Assembly (NCBI GenBank): GCA_029256185.1
Contig: JAQSYI010000009.1
Location: 124,001-188,000, forward strand
Source: Paenibacillaceae bacterium
GTDB lineage: Bacteria; Bacillota; Bacilli; Paenibacillales; NBRC-103111
Length of the DNA: 64,000 nt
Direction of reading: 5' to 3'
Below the pieces are notes generated by a model that did not search any database, was not told the DNA's origin, and was given only the letters and a program-made list of their open reading frames with translations. Positions 1 to 8,657 of the stretch are shown here, piece by piece. How positions within the stretch are numbered: position 1 is the first letter of the stretch; the number at the start of each line of letters is the position of its first letter. The translations under genes and the position numbers were made by a program.

Positions 1-1399
1 CGCCGCCGTAATATCCGCTGCCGCCTGTGCTGGGACGGCGTCCCTGGGACCGGATATCTCCGCCTGGACGGCGCTTTACACGGATCGGATCTTCCGGGGT
101 AAGCTCAACCGGTACTTCCTTGCGCTCACCGGCCATCAGCTTCATCGCGGAGCTCAGCAGAGCCACAGAATCATATTGCTCCAGCAATTGAATCGCAACC
201 GCCTTGAATTCGTGCGCATCGCCGTTCTCCACGATTTCCAGCAGCTGCTGGGCCAGAATCCGCTGCTTGCCTTCCATCGCCTCTGCAATAGTAGGCAGCT
301 GGCGCTTGGTAATCCGGTGGCGGGTTACCCGTTCGATCAGATGCAGGTGATCCATTTCGCGGGGAGTAACAAAGGTATAGGAAGTTCCTTCCTTGCCTGC
401 ACGGCCGGTCCGGCCGATCCGGTGCACGTAGCTTTCCGGGTCCTGCGGCAAGTCAAAATTAATAACATGCGTTACGCCGGAGACATCCAAGCCGCGGGCA
501 GCCACGTCGGTTGCCACCAGAATGTCGATGCTGCCGTCGCGGAATTTGCGCATGACATTGTCTCTCTGGTTCTGGGACAGATCGCCATGCAATCCTTCGG
601 AAGAGTAACCAAGCTTCTGCAGCGCTTCAGAGAGCTCATCCACACGGCGCTTGGTGCGTCCGAAGATGATGGCAAGCTCAGGCGCTTCCATATCGATCAG
701 ACGGCACAGAGCGTCAAGCTTGGCCCGCTCCTGCACCTCGATATAGCTTTGCTGGATCAAGGGGGCGCTGACCTGCTTGGGAATAACGGAGATATGCTCC
801 GGCGATTTCAGGAATTGCTGCGCCAGCTTCTGGATATTGGGCGGCATAGTAGCCGAGAACAGCATGGTATGGCGGGTTTCGGGAACCAGAGACAGGATGC
901 TTTGGATATCTTCCATGAAGCCCATATCCAGCATTTCGTCCGCTTCGTCCAGAATCACGGTTTGCACGTCGTCGAGACGGATTGTCTTGCGGTTAATATG
1001 GTCCAGCAGACGGCCCGGCGTGCCGATAATGATCTGGGGACGCTTCTTCAGAGCGCGAATCTGCTTCACAATGTCCTGTCCGCCATAGATGGGCAGCGAA
1101 CGGATTCCCTTGAAGCGGCCCAGCTTGCTGATTTCTTCAGCTACCTGAATGGCCAACTCCCGGGTAGGACACATGATAAGAGCAACGATGCGGTCCTCGC
1201 TCACTTCAATCTTATGGATAAGCGGTACGCCGAAAGCGGCGGTTTTGCCTGTACCTGTCTGCGCCTGGCCAATCAAATCCCTGCCTTCCATGGCAAGAGG
1301 GATGGTCTTTTCCTGGATCGGCGTGGATTCTTCGAAGCCCATCTCCGTGATTGCACGGAGTACCTTTGGCTCCAAGCCAAATTCATTAAATGTTTTCAA
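1..1399 (-). CDS. cshA: DEAD-box ATP-dependent RNA helicase, CshA-like (3' end outside window)
   Basis: The protein unwinds RNA duplexes using ATP and probably acts in mRNA decay, ribosome assembly and cold adaptation. About 466 residues are visible. The N-terminus has a Q-motif region ([11 protein letters not shown]), then [11 protein letters not shown] (Walker A) and [11 protein letters not shown]; the helicase C domain ends in [10 protein letters not shown]. The tail at the window edge is Gly/Arg-rich, as in RNA-binding helicase tails. An ATG at 1408 lies only one base after an AAAAAGGAG site. The in-frame TTG at 1399, about ten bases from that site, gives the family-like start [12 protein letters not shown] and is preferred. 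The gene has a long leader (about 270 nt to the likely promoter), which fits cold-shock-type post-transcriptional control but does not prove it. CshA is the closest named relative; CshB is less likely. Confidence 0.9.
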   Translation of the reverse strand, partial: MKTFNEFGLEPKVLRAITEMGFEESTPIQEKTIPLAMEGRDLIGQAQTGTGKTAAFGVPLIHKIEVSEDRIVALIMCPTRELAIQVAEEISKLGRFKGIRSLPIYGGQDIVKQIRALKKRPQIIIGTPGRLLDHINRKTIRLDDVQTVILDEADEMLDMGFMEDIQSILSLVPETRHTMLFSATMPPNIQKLAQQFLKSPEHISVIPKQVSAPLIQQSYIEVQERAKLDALCRLIDMEAPELAIIFGRTKRRVDELSEALQKLGYSSEGLHGDLSQNQRDNVMRKFRDGSIDILVATDVAARGLDVSGVTHVINFDLPQDPESYVHRIGRTGRAGKEGTSYTFVTPREMDHLHLIERVTRHRITKRQLPTIAEAMEGKQRILAQQLLEIVENGDAHEFKAVAIQLLEQYDSVALLSSAMKLMAGERKEVPVELTPEDPIRVKRRPGGDIRSQGRRPSTGGSGYYGG

Positions 1400-1408
1400 T
1401 ATGTTCAT

Positions 1409-1792
1409 TCTCCTTTTTGCGCAAACCCGGCTCTCCTCACCGGCTGTTCACGACTCCATGTTTACCCTTAAGTGCGTCTGTTGTCTCTATAAAAAAACTT
1501 CTGTTCGAAGCAATTCACGGGAGCGGTTCTCATTTGGGAGTGACTTTTTCAGCCTCGTCAGCCTCATCACTTCGGCCTGAGAGCACAAAGCCTCACAACG
1601 ATACGTATTTCCTGGAAACACAGGAAAATACAGCCGTACTTAAGAATATCTCTAATATTGTAGCATATATATAACAGCCATTGCCACTTTTCCCGTCAAC
1701 AATTTTTGAACATTTTTATGGATGAAACCGGAACCTGGCTTGAGCCGACGCGTATAAACTGTAAACTTTCAGCTAAGGAGCGTTGACCTGCC
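1409..1792 (-). promoter_or_regulatory. Helicase leader and candidate promoter region
   Basis: This 384-base stretch separates the helicase from the rightward DUF4178 gene and holds no convincing gene. On the minus strand a TTGACG (1694-1699) lies upstream of a TATATA-rich stretch (1664-1673). The spacing of about 19-20 bases is wider than ideal, so the promoter is only a candidate. If used, it gives a leader of about 250 nt. The rightward gene has its own AAGGAG site near 1776, but I see no clear promoter for it. Confidence 0.4.
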
Positions 1793-2323
1793 ATGTCCAT
1801 ATTCAAACGGATCGGGTCCATAGTACGAAACAACAAACAGCAGCCCGCACCTCAAATCCGCAACCCGTTCGAGGATTCCTCCGTTGGCGATATTGTGAAT
1901 GTTGATCTGGAACAATATGTGGTTACCGGAAAAGCCGTTTACTTCGACCGGGGATATGAGCCCCACCGCTATGCCTATTATCTCCAGAACGGCCGCAATA
2001 TTTCATGCCTGCTTGTGGAAAAGAGCCGTGCCTATGAATGCTTTCTCTGCGAGTTTCTGGAAGGCTCTCTGGACGATCCGCATGCCGTGCCCAACCAGTT
2101 GGATATTGACGGAGAGACTTCCTTCCATCTTGAGCATCACCGGACCGATGTCACCCGTTCCGAAGGGAACACGGATTTCCGCACCGGCGATGATGTGATG
2201 TTCTGGAGATATTTCAGCGCGGGAGAAAGCTACTTCTTCCTGCAATGGCAGGACGGCAAGTTCATCGCCATGAAGGGAGAGCGCACCCCCTCCTCCCAGG
2301 TGAAGTTCATGAACACCAAATAG
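1793..2323 (+). CDS. DUF4178 domain protein
   Basis: This is a 176-residue soluble protein of unknown function. The stretch from about residue 30 (GDIVNVDLEQYVVTGKAVYF) through HLEHHRTD, EGNTDFRTGDDVMFWRYF and a final W-x-G-K-F-I-A-M is the DUF4178 pattern, a beta-rich domain common in Bacillales, sometimes found beside membrane-stress genes. There is no signal peptide or membrane segment. AAGGAG lies about 12 bases before the ATG. It stands alone between the leftward helicase and the YitT gene, with which it may be co-transcribed (about 110 bases apart, no terminator seen). The family assignment is from recognition; the cellular role is unknown. Confidence 0.75.
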   Translation: MSIFKRIGSIVRNNKQQPAPQIRNPFEDSSVGDIVNVDLEQYVVTGKAVYFDRGYEPHRYAYYLQNGRNISCLLVEKSRAYECFLCEFLEGSLDDPHAVPNQLDIDGETSFHLEHHRTDVTRSEGNTDFRTGDDVMFWRYFSAGESYFFLQWQDGKFIAMKGERTPSSQVKFMNTK

Positions 2324-2431
2324 CCGAGGATAACCCCTTGCGGCATTTTTGCTTCAGCCCCTCCAATCCACTATACTGTTATAGCAACCGTATTGGAATT
2401 TCAGGAAACAATGGACGAGGGGCAGAATATA

Positions 2432-3262
2432 ATGATGAGAAAAGCATTCGATCTGTTGGTCATCGTACTGGGAGCCGCGCTCGCAGCTATAGGGTTCAAT
2501 CTGTTCTTAATCCCCCACGGCCTGCTCTCAGGCGGCATCTCCGGCATCGCCATGATAATCGGCTATATCACGCCGCTTAACATCAGCCTGCTGTATTTGC
2601 TGTTCAATCTGCCGATTATCATTTGGGGCTTTTTTGTTCTGGGCAAGCGCTTCATCACCTTGAGCGTCATATCCGTCGCTCTGACAGTGTGGTTCATGCA
2701 GTTGGTGCCGGAGCGGGCCATCACATCGGACACGGTGATATCGGCTATTTTCGGAGGCGTTGTGATTGCAATCGGCACCGGCATCAGCCTGCGGATCGGC
2801 GGGTCAACAGGCGGCTTCGATATCATAGGCTCCATCGTGACGCGCAAGACCGATTTTTCCTTGGGCATGCTGCTGTTCGGGTTAAACGGCTTCGTGATCG
2901 TGGCTCTCGCATACGCGCAGCAGGAATGGACATCCGCGCTTTACTCCATGCTGTGTATCTACATATCCGGCAAGGTAGTGGATACCATTCACATCCGCCA
3001 TATCAAGGTCACCCTGTTCATCATCACCCACAACAAGGATAAGCTGCTGGAAAAGATGCTGCTGCTGCCGCGGGGCGTTACGCTGCTGAAGGCTGAAGGC
3101 GCCTTTTCCCACCATGAAAGCGACCTTCTGATGACCGTAACCACCCGCTATGAATTGGCGGAACTGCGCAAGATTATCAAAGAGACCGATCCCCACGCCT
3201 TCGTCAACATCGTGGAAACCGTAGGAGTCCTGGGCCAATTCCGCCGGGGCAAAGAGGCATAG
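2432..3262 (+). CDS. YitT family membrane protein (DUF161 + DUF2179)
   Basis: This is a 276-residue integral membrane protein. The N-terminal two thirds contain about five hydrophobic segments with the family signatures LIPHGLLSGGISGIAMI and GGSTGGFDIIGSIV. The last 80 residues form the soluble DUF2179 domain (THNKDKLLEKMLL, GVTLLKAEGAFS, IVETVGVLGQF), which resembles ligand-binding domains. The function of YitT proteins is not settled. Upstream in-frame TTG (2393) and ATG (2411) codons exist, but the GAGGGG site at about 2417-2422 is placed for the ATG at 2432 (or the next codon, 2435), so I use 2432. Confidence 0.85.
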   Translation: MMRKAFDLLVIVLGAALAAIGFNLFLIPHGLLSGGISGIAMIIGYITPLNISLLYLLFNLPIIIWGFFVLGKRFITLSVISVALTVWFMQLVPERAITSDTVISAIFGGVVIAIGTGISLRIGGSTGGFDIIGSIVTRKTDFSLGMLLFGLNGFVIVALAYAQQEWTSALYSMLCIYISGKVVDTIHIRHIKVTLFIITHNKDKLLEKMLLLPRGVTLLKAEGAFSHHESDLLMTVTTRYELAELRKIIKETDPHAFVNIVETVGVLGQFRRGKEA

Positions 3263-3409
3263 CACAATATGCCAGTGTTTCTTTTCCCGAATAATATGCT
3301 ATAATGGTGAAAGTAAAAATTTCATAACTGTTCTGGCAACACTTAAGAGAGCTGATCGTGCAACGTCTGTTTCTAATTGTAACTTATTACGATTGGAAGG
3401 GTGATTCAC

Positions 3410-3598
3410 GTGGAAACAGTCAAATTGTCCAGGATTGTAATGAAATTAACTCCAGAGCTTCACCCGTTCTTGAAACCAGGAGAGCTAGATTCGGAAATTG
3501 TGCTCATGCACGGATTCGATGCCCTCATGGAGGAGGACGCAGTCGAAATTATTCAGTTCAGCATATCTGAGCATCAAAAGAACGCCTACCTTCACTAA
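3410..3598 (+). CDS. Small conserved-looking protein, 62 aa
   Basis: I do not recognise this acidic soluble protein. It starts at the GTG at 3410, nine bases after a GGAAGG site; the GTG at 3401 abuts that site and is less likely. The sequence has no signal or membrane segment (core LTPELHPFLKPGELDSEIVL). The strong support for a real gene is its 3' end: the last codons and the TAA form the left arm of a Rho-independent terminator, so gene and terminator evolved together. Confidence 0.6.
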   Translation: METVKLSRIVMKLTPELHPFLKPGELDSEIVLMHGFDALMEEDAVEIIQFSISEHQKNAYLH

Positions 3599-3612
3599 GT
3601 AGGCGTTTTTCT
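3581..3612 (+). terminator. Rho-independent terminator overlapping the stop codon
   Basis: AACGCCTAC pairs with GTAGGCGTT around a nine-base loop and is followed by TTTCTTC. The left arm is coding sequence for the preceding 62-residue protein and its TAA lies in the loop. Confidence 0.85.
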
Positions 3613-3660
3613 TCTTTCTTAAGAGATTAAGAGGGTTTCTTGCTTCCTGCCGTTCGAAGC

Positions 3661-4209
3661 TCACCCGCGATGCCTGGACTGAAGCTGACCGGCAAGCTTG
3701 AGGAAATAATCCGTAGTTTTATCCGCCCTGGACTGCACTTTCCCCTCTGAGAGCCTTCCGTCGGTTCCAAAAGCACGCTCCCCGCCGCTTACGCACAGCC
3801 ACTCGGGACAATTGATGCCGTGAAGATTGCGGACCACCGCCTGAATATTGGTCAGCGCCCCGTTGGCCATACTCCCCCCTGCTGTGGCCACTGCCAGAAC
3901 CGCCTTCCCGTCGAAATGCTCCAGAGCAAGATAATCCAAAGCATTCTTCAGCCTGCCTGACATCGCCCCGTGATATTCCGGACTCGCCAGCACAATGGCA
4001 TGGGCCAGCATGAACCGGGTCCATAGCTCATTCACCAGGGGATGCCCGTCGTAATCCAGGTCGGGATCAAAGAACGGAAGCTGCTTTTCATAGAGATCGA
4101 ACATGAAGACCTGATGCCCCGCTGTCTTGATTCCTGCCGCCACGGCTCCGGCCAGCCGGGTGGTGGAGGCGTCCTTGCGGCTTCCGCCTGCCAGAACAAT
4201 CACGTTCAT
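3661..4209 (-). CDS. NADPH-dependent FMN reductase / NAD(P)H oxidoreductase
   Basis: This is a 182-residue flavodoxin-fold protein that would bind FMN and reduce it or quinone/azo substrates with NAD(P)H. It begins MNVIVLAGGSRKDASTTRLA (phosphate-binding loop of the NADPH_dep_FMN_red family) and has the SPEYHGAMSGRLKNALDYL segment typical of the family. The ATG at 4209 overlaps the TGA of the upstream gene by one base (TGATG), so the two are translationally coupled. A GAGGG sits just upstream. The neighbouring small protein may be a partner, but nothing shows this directly. Confidence 0.85.
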   Translation of the reverse strand: MNVIVLAGGSRKDASTTRLAGAVAAGIKTAGHQVFMFDLYEKQLPFFDPDLDYDGHPLVNELWTRFMLAHAIVLASPEYHGAMSGRLKNALDYLALEHFDGKAVLAVATAGGSMANGALTNIQAVVRNLHGINCPEWLCVSGGERAFGTDGRLSEGKVQSRADKTTDYFLKLAGQLQSRHRG

Positions 4210-4421
4210 CAAAGGGACCCTCTGGTCTCAATGACATAGCCGCTGCCCTTCTCCACCCGCTTCTTCTCCACAATCGCCAGCTCCAGAACCTTGGGCGCCT
4301 TCACATAGTGTCTGGCCAAGTGACCTTCCACGTATCCGAATGCAGACTCGTCCGAGTCAGCCAGCAGGATGAGGCTGGCGTGTTGGCTTTCCATCTGAAT
4401 CTCGATTTTATATAAAAACAT
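4209..4421 (-). CDS. DUF3906-like small protein
   Basis: This is a 70-residue soluble protein beginning MFLYKIEIQMESQHASLI and ending in a basic stretch (AIVEKKRVEKGSGYVIETRGSL). The pattern matches my recollection of DUF3906, a Bacillales family of unknown function. GGAGGAG precedes the ATG by seven bases. It is the first gene of a two-gene operon whose second gene, the FMN reductase, overlaps its stop codon. No catalytic motif is visible. Confidence 0.6.
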   Translation of the reverse strand: MFLYKIEIQMESQHASLILLADSDESAFGYVEGHLARHYVKAPKVLELAIVEKKRVEKGSGYVIETRGSL

Positions 4422-4570
4422 TCCGCATCTCCTCCGGCAGCCGATACTGGCCTATGAAAATAGGAAGCCTCCGGGGTGAAAAAGCAAGCTCTCCCACCCG
4501 TTTCGAGTTTTATCTTATCAGAAAAAGCGTTATGATGAAAATATCACTCTGATGAATGGGGGAGTTCAGC

Positions 4571-5527
4571 TTGAAAATCGTCATTTATACTACCGGCAGC
4601 GCAGCGTTGATCCAAAAAGGTCTCCCGCCGGACTTAAGAGAGCAAGTGGAATTGGTACATTGCCGCTCCCGCGAGGAACTGTCCGTACACACGGATGCGG
4701 AAGGGCTTGTGGCAACAGGCAAGCTGGATGAAGAGCTCCTGGGCGCTTTTGTGAAGCTGCGCTGGATTCAGGTTCTGTCGGCTGGAGTGGACAGTCTGCC
4801 TCTGCCGGTTATCCAAGAAAGACAAATCAAGCTAACCAATGTCAGAGGCATCCATCAGATTCAGATCAGCGAATTTGCCATGCTTCTGATGCTGCAGTGG
4901 GCACGGAGAGCCGATCTGCATTTCCTTAACCAGATGGACAAGGTATGGGGCAAGCGGGTCCCTTCCGGTGAGCTGTACGGACAGACTGCAGGCATCCTCG
5001 GCTCCGGCAGCATCGGGCAGGCCATCGCCCGCAAAGCCAAAGCGTTCGGGATGAGAACCATGGGGTATAACCGCAGCGGCCGGGCGGAGACAGATTTTGA
5101 CGTTACCGCTTCCGGCTCAGACGGTCTGCTGCGCATTCTGTCCGAAAGCGATTATGTCATTACGATTCTGCCGTCCACACCGGATACCCGCAAGCTGCTG
5201 GGAGCCGAGCAATTCAAGGCCATGAAGCCGTCTGCCTGCTTCATCAACCTGGCCAGAGGAGACGTGATTAACGAACAGGAGCTGATCGAAGCCCTACGGA
5301 ACGGAACCATCGCCGGAGCCGCGCTGGACGTTTTCGAAGAAGAGCCCCTTCCCCCGGATTCCCCTCTATGGGGACTGCAGAATGTGATTCTGACGCCTCA
5401 CGTGGCGGGACAAAGTCCCCATTATATGACCCGGGCGGCGGAAATCGTGGCGGAGAATATCAGGCGCTTCACGGCCGGCCTCACGGATGACCTGCTTAAT
5501 GAGGTTGACGCCGGAGAAGGGTATTAG
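4571..5527 (+). CDS. D-isomer-specific 2-hydroxyacid dehydrogenase
   Basis: This is a 318-residue NAD(P)-dependent enzyme that would reduce a 2-keto acid to a D-2-hydroxy acid. The Rossmann motif GILGSGSIGQAIA is near residue 140. The catalytic triad of the family is present: Arg in NLARGDVI, Glu in DVFEEEPLP and His in LTPHVAGQSP. Substrate specificity cannot be told from sequence; it groups with glyoxylate/hydroxypyruvate-type enzymes rather than lactate dehydrogenases. An ATG at 4556 has no ribosome site, while TTG 4571 lies seven bases after GGGGAG and yields the clean start MKIVIYTTGSAAL, so TTG is chosen. It is monocistronic. Confidence 0.9.
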   Translation: MKIVIYTTGSAALIQKGLPPDLREQVELVHCRSREELSVHTDAEGLVATGKLDEELLGAFVKLRWIQVLSAGVDSLPLPVIQERQIKLTNVRGIHQIQISEFAMLLMLQWARRADLHFLNQMDKVWGKRVPSGELYGQTAGILGSGSIGQAIARKAKAFGMRTMGYNRSGRAETDFDVTASGSDGLLRILSESDYVITILPSTPDTRKLLGAEQFKAMKPSACFINLARGDVINEQELIEALRNGTIAGAALDVFEEEPLPPDSPLWGLQNVILTPHVAGQSPHYMTRAAEIVAENIRRFTAGLTDDLLNEVDAGEGY

Positions 5528-5635
5528 GCAGGCATCGCCGAAGATTGTGCGGGGCACAACAAACTGCGACCGCAAGATTGGCTGCCCCTCCCTTGTCGGC
5601 TAACCGATCCTTGCAGAATGAGTCGCCTTCCGAGC

Positions 5636-5713
5636 CCATTCTATGCGAAATTTCATACAGAATGGACTCGCCAGTGGCTGATCAGGTCCATTCTATGCGA
5701 AATTTCATTCAGA
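5636..5713. repeat. 26-bp direct repeat in intergenic region
   Basis: CCATTCTATGCGAAATTTCA followed by T/ACAGA-like sequence occurs at 5636-5661 and 5688-5713, 52 bases apart and nearly identical. The first copy also has CATTCT...AGAATG arms that can fold. The rest of 5528-5780 shows no gene. Confidence 0.7.
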
Positions 5714-5780
5714 CTGAGGCGACTGAGTCCGCCACAAAATGCCGGCTTTGTTTCTGTTTGTTCATCTACTGCCGCAGAAA

Positions 5781-5838
5781 AAAAACCCTGTGCGGAGGAA
5801 GGCTGGCAAGCCCTCACGCTGCAGGGATTTCACGTATA
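5781..5838 (-). terminator. Terminator of pfkA
   Basis: Read on the minus strand, CCCTG, GCG and GAGG pair with CCTC, CGC and CAGGG around a GGCTTGCCAGCC inner hairpin, followed by eight T residues. It lies directly after the pfkA stop codon. Confidence 0.75.
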
Positions 5839-5852
5839 AGGGATAGGATTGA

Positions 5853-6821
5853 TTACTGGGACAGGCGGGAAGCGAGCTCGTATAACTCCATATTGAAGCT
5901 TTTCTTCGTAGTGACAACCGTATGGATGTCGGTGGCCACCAATTCGCCCTTGATTACGCCGCAGGCCTTGCCCGAATCGCCTTCAATCAGCCTGCGGACG
6001 GCAAAATCGGCCAGGCGGCTGGCAAGAATCCGGTCATTGTGCGTCGGAGCACCACCACGCTGAATATGTCCAAGCACGGTAAGGCGGGCATCAATCTCAA
6101 CGCGGCTGGTAATCGCCTTGGCGATATCCTCGCCATTGCCCACACCCTCGGCAAGCACTACGATGGAGTGGCGTTTGCCCTTCTCGAAGTTCTCCTTCAT
6201 GCGCAGAGCCACATCTTCCAGATCAAACGGAATTTCGGGAACCAATATGCTCTCCGCGCCGCTGGCCAAGCCGGCATACAAGGCAATATCCCCGCAATGG
6301 CGCCCCATTACCTCGACAATGGAGGCACGCTCATGGGAGGACATGGTGTCGCGCAGCTTGTTGATGGCATCCACTACAATGCTCACAGCCGTATCGAAGC
6401 CGATGGTGAAGTCCGTGAAGGAAATATCGTTGTCAATGGTGCCCGGCAGCGCCATGGTCTTGATGCCCAGCTGGCTCAGCTTGTCCGATCCCTGATAGGA
6501 ACCGTCGCCGCCAATGACAACCAACCCGTCAATACCCCGTTTCCGGAGATTGTCCGCCGCTTTCTTCTGTCCTTCCAATGTCATCATTTCCTTGCAGCGG
6601 GCCGTCTGCAGAATCGTGCCTCCCCGCTGGATGATATCACCCACGCTGCGCAGATCCATCTGTCTGATGTCGTCATGTATTAATCCATAATATCCGCGTT
6701 GAACGGCATAGACATCCAGTCCGTGAAAAATAGCGCTGCGAACCACGGCGCGGACGGCCGCGTTCATTCCCTGGGAGTCTCCTCCGCTTGTCAGCACTGC
6801 AATTGACTTAACCTCACTCAT
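5853..6821 (-). CDS. pfkA: ATP-dependent 6-phosphofructokinase
   Basis: This enzyme phosphorylates fructose 6-phosphate to fructose 1,6-bisphosphate, the committed step of glycolysis, in the cytosol. The 322-residue length is that of bacterial PfkA. Motifs are GGDSQGMNAAVRAVVR (ATP), IGGDGSYQG, LPGTIDNDI (catalytic Asp) and MGRHCGDIALYAGLASGAE (substrate and effector contacts), then HIQRGG. An AGGAGG lies eight bases before the ATG at 6821; the upstream open frame to 6932 is made of leader repeats and is not coding. It is monocistronic here, without the pyk neighbour seen in many Firmicutes, and is preceded by two 64-bp tandem repeats. Confidence 0.97.
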   Translation of the reverse strand: MSEVKSIAVLTSGGDSQGMNAAVRAVVRSAIFHGLDVYAVQRGYYGLIHDDIRQMDLRSVGDIIQRGGTILQTARCKEMMTLEGQKKAADNLRKRGIDGLVVIGGDGSYQGSDKLSQLGIKTMALPGTIDNDISFTDFTIGFDTAVSIVVDAINKLRDTMSSHERASIVEVMGRHCGDIALYAGLASGAESILVPEIPFDLEDVALRMKENFEKGKRHSIVVLAEGVGNGEDIAKAITSRVEIDARLTVLGHIQRGGAPTHNDRILASRLADFAVRRLIEGDSGKACGVIKGELVATDIHTVVTTKKSFNMELYELASRLSQ

Positions 6822-6838
6822 TGTAATTCCTCCTAAAA

Positions 6839-6966
6839 GTTTTGAGTTCTTTGCCGGAATTGCCGGCATAAGCGAAAAACTTGCTTCGGAAGCATCAGCC
6901 TGGTTTTGAGTTCTTTGCCGGACTATCGGCATAAGCGAAATACTGGCTTCGAAAGCATCCGCTTTG
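6839..6966. repeat. Two tandem 64-bp leader repeats upstream of pfkA
   Basis: Unit 1 (6839-6902) and unit 2 (6903-6966) both begin GTTTTGAGTTCTTTGCCGGA on the plus strand and share GGCATAAGCGAAA and TTCG.AAGCATC. Read in the pfkA direction the repeat runs straight into the pfkA ribosome binding site (AACTTTTAGGAGG). A related unit with the same ending precedes thiG. Confidence 0.85.
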
Positions 6967-6979
6967 TTTTTCAGTCACA

Positions 6980-8059
6980 TCATGATGAGAACCGGATCCA
7001 GACGCTGTTGGCCCAAAAAAACAGCCTTGTTACGGGGCTGCGCTTCATTAAGCGCCGTGTAACCCGCTTCACATCCTCCTGCGTCTTTACCTTGGGGTCG
7101 GACAGGTACAGCGCGACCAAACCCTCAATAATCATCCGGTGGAAGCCGGGGGCGCAAAGCTTGGCCACCTTCTGCCTCGCTTCATGAACCACAAGGGAAA
7201 TCCGCTCAATGGCCTTCTCCTGGTCATTGTAATAGTTGCAGAAATTCAGGTCGCCCCCCTCACGGTCCTCCTCCTGGTCAATCAGATAATCCAGCAGGAT
7301 ATGCAGACCGCAGACATAAGGGAAATAGGCCTCGCGGATGGCTTCAACCTCATCTTGCTGAAGCCCCCTGTCGGTGGCGGCCACGAACATCATAAACATC
7401 CCCAGAGTAGAGCCGGTAGCCGCGGCAAATTCATTCCACCCCAGATAGGGATAGCGCGGCTGATGCTGGGTCCACCAGCGGAGGAGCTCTCCCTCCCGCA
7501 GATCATGACGGATATGCTTGTACACCTGCAGATCGCAGTAATAGGCCACCAGCTCCTGAACATGGGCCGCTACCAGCGGATAAGAGGGAAGCATCAGAAT
7601 ACAGGACTGGCAGGTTTTGACCAATTGGGCCAAATACCCTCCATCCTCCTTCTCCGCCCGGAACATGTAGTAATTGCGGACGGGCGCAGCGGGATCCACC
7701 GCATCAAGCATCGCCTGATGCAGCATGCGGAAATCCTCCGGGTCCATGGACGTGCTGCGGTCGCACAGATTATCCAGGTAGTCGCTTATCGTTTGCAGCG
7801 CAACAATAAGCGGAATCAGGATATGGCGCTGCCCCAGATTAGCTGATGCGTATACGGCTCCGCCGATGCAATGGAATTCCTTGTCAGTCAAACTGGCTAT
7901 GGCCTGGCGTCTTAATTCCTCATCCGGGATGGCTTCCGCCGCCTGGCGCCACCCGGCCAACAGGCTGCGCACCTCGGGCAGCACATAGCGGTAGACCCGC
8001 TGCATCAGCCTGACAGGGTCCTGAGGATATAACTTGGCCTTATCTGTTGAACGGTTCAA
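6980..8059 (-). CDS. ytpB: Tetraprenyl-beta-curcumene synthase (DUF2600)
   Basis: YtpB cyclises a C35 isoprenoid diphosphate to tetraprenyl-beta-curcumene, the precursor of sesquarterpenes (sporulenes/baciterpenols) in spore-forming bacteria. The 359-residue protein has the family's Asp-rich segment TISDYLDNLCDR near residue 95 and a second acidic segment LLDYLIDQEEDREGGDLNF near residue 255, both likely Mg-diphosphate sites. The start is TTG 8059, eight bases after GGAGG; an ATG at 8080 lacks a site. The gene overlaps the end of the upstream unknown gene by 20 bases, so the two are co-transcribed. No squalene-hopene-type cyclase lies in the window, so the pathway's second enzyme is elsewhere. 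Confidence 0.9.
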   Translation of the reverse strand: MNRSTDKAKLYPQDPVRLMQRVYRYVLPEVRSLLAGWRQAAEAIPDEELRRQAIASLTDKEFHCIGGAVYASANLGQRHILIPLIVALQTISDYLDNLCDRSTSMDPEDFRMLHQAMLDAVDPAAPVRNYYMFRAEKEDGGYLAQLVKTCQSCILMLPSYPLVAAHVQELVAYYCDLQVYKHIRHDLREGELLRWWTQHQPRYPYLGWNEFAAATGSTLGMFMMFVAATDRGLQQDEVEAIREAYFPYVCGLHILLDYLIDQEEDREGGDLNFCNYYNDQEKAIERISLVVHEARQKVAKLCAPGFHRMIIEGLVALYLSDPKVKTQEDVKRVTRRLMKRSPVTRLFFWANSVWIRFSS

Positions 8060-8657
8060 GAATTTGTCCTCCACAAGCATTGCGATATGAAAATTCCAGA
8101 AGCATGATAATCTCCTGCTTCTGAAGCGCCGCTACAGCCTTCTCCAGCCGCAACTCCCGGCCTGATGTCACAACCCCCTGGACCAAATCCACGAACAGCA
8201 GCGAATCCCAGGAACGTTGCAAATAAAACTGGTGCAGACTGACACGGAGCTCTCTGCTTGAAGTACCTTCCCAATCCCCATCATAAATATAATCGGATTT
8301 GATAAATTGAAGGCGGCTATGTATGGGATGTTTGCCTACACGCTCCAGCCAGTACTTGGCGTTGTCATAATCGCCTTCCATCCGGTGCATGATTCCATGC
8401 CAATAACTGCCTGTAGCATTATGAACATCCTGGGACAGAATATGGGAACGGTGCAGACTCTCATTCCACAGATGCAATCCTGCCTTCACAGCAAGACCGT
8501 ATGCCAGGTCGAATTGGGAACGGTCAGGGGCCAGCTCGGAAGTGACCATGTCCGCAATCTCCTTATCCAAGCTTTCGTTCCATACCCCTGTGGGAAACAA
8601 TACGGGATCATGATCGCGCAAACGCTCCACCAGAAGGGTGAACGTACGCTCACTCAT
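8040..8657 (-). CDS. Conserved-looking protein of unknown function, upstream partner of ytpB
   Basis: I do not recognise a named family for this 205-residue soluble protein. It contains His/Trp-rich segments, notably SYWHGIMHRMEGDYDNAKYW (residues about 83-102) followed by LERVGKHPIHSRLQF, a pattern I associate with uncharacterised bacterial proteins with TPR-like helices. There is no signal peptide or membrane segment. GGAGTG lies ten bases before the ATG. It overlaps ytpB by 20 bases, which suggests stoichiometric or functional linkage with terpene synthesis, but this is context only. Confidence 0.7.
   Translation of the reverse strand: MSERTFTLLVERLRDHDPVLFPTGVWNESLDKEIADMVTSELAPDRSQFDLAYGLAVKAGLHLWNESLHRSHILSQDVHNATGSYWHGIMHRMEGDYDNAKYWLERVGKHPIHSRLQFIKSDYIYDGDWEGTSSRELRVSLHQFYLQRSWDSLLFVDLVQGVVTSGRELRLEKAVAALQKQEIIMLLEFSYRNACGGQILEPFNR

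Noticed and set aside
176..1471. Long rightward open frame of 431 codons over the helicase gene
   Set aside because: It is antisense to a clear DEAD-box helicase with all motifs; its translation has no protein-like features and no ribosome site.
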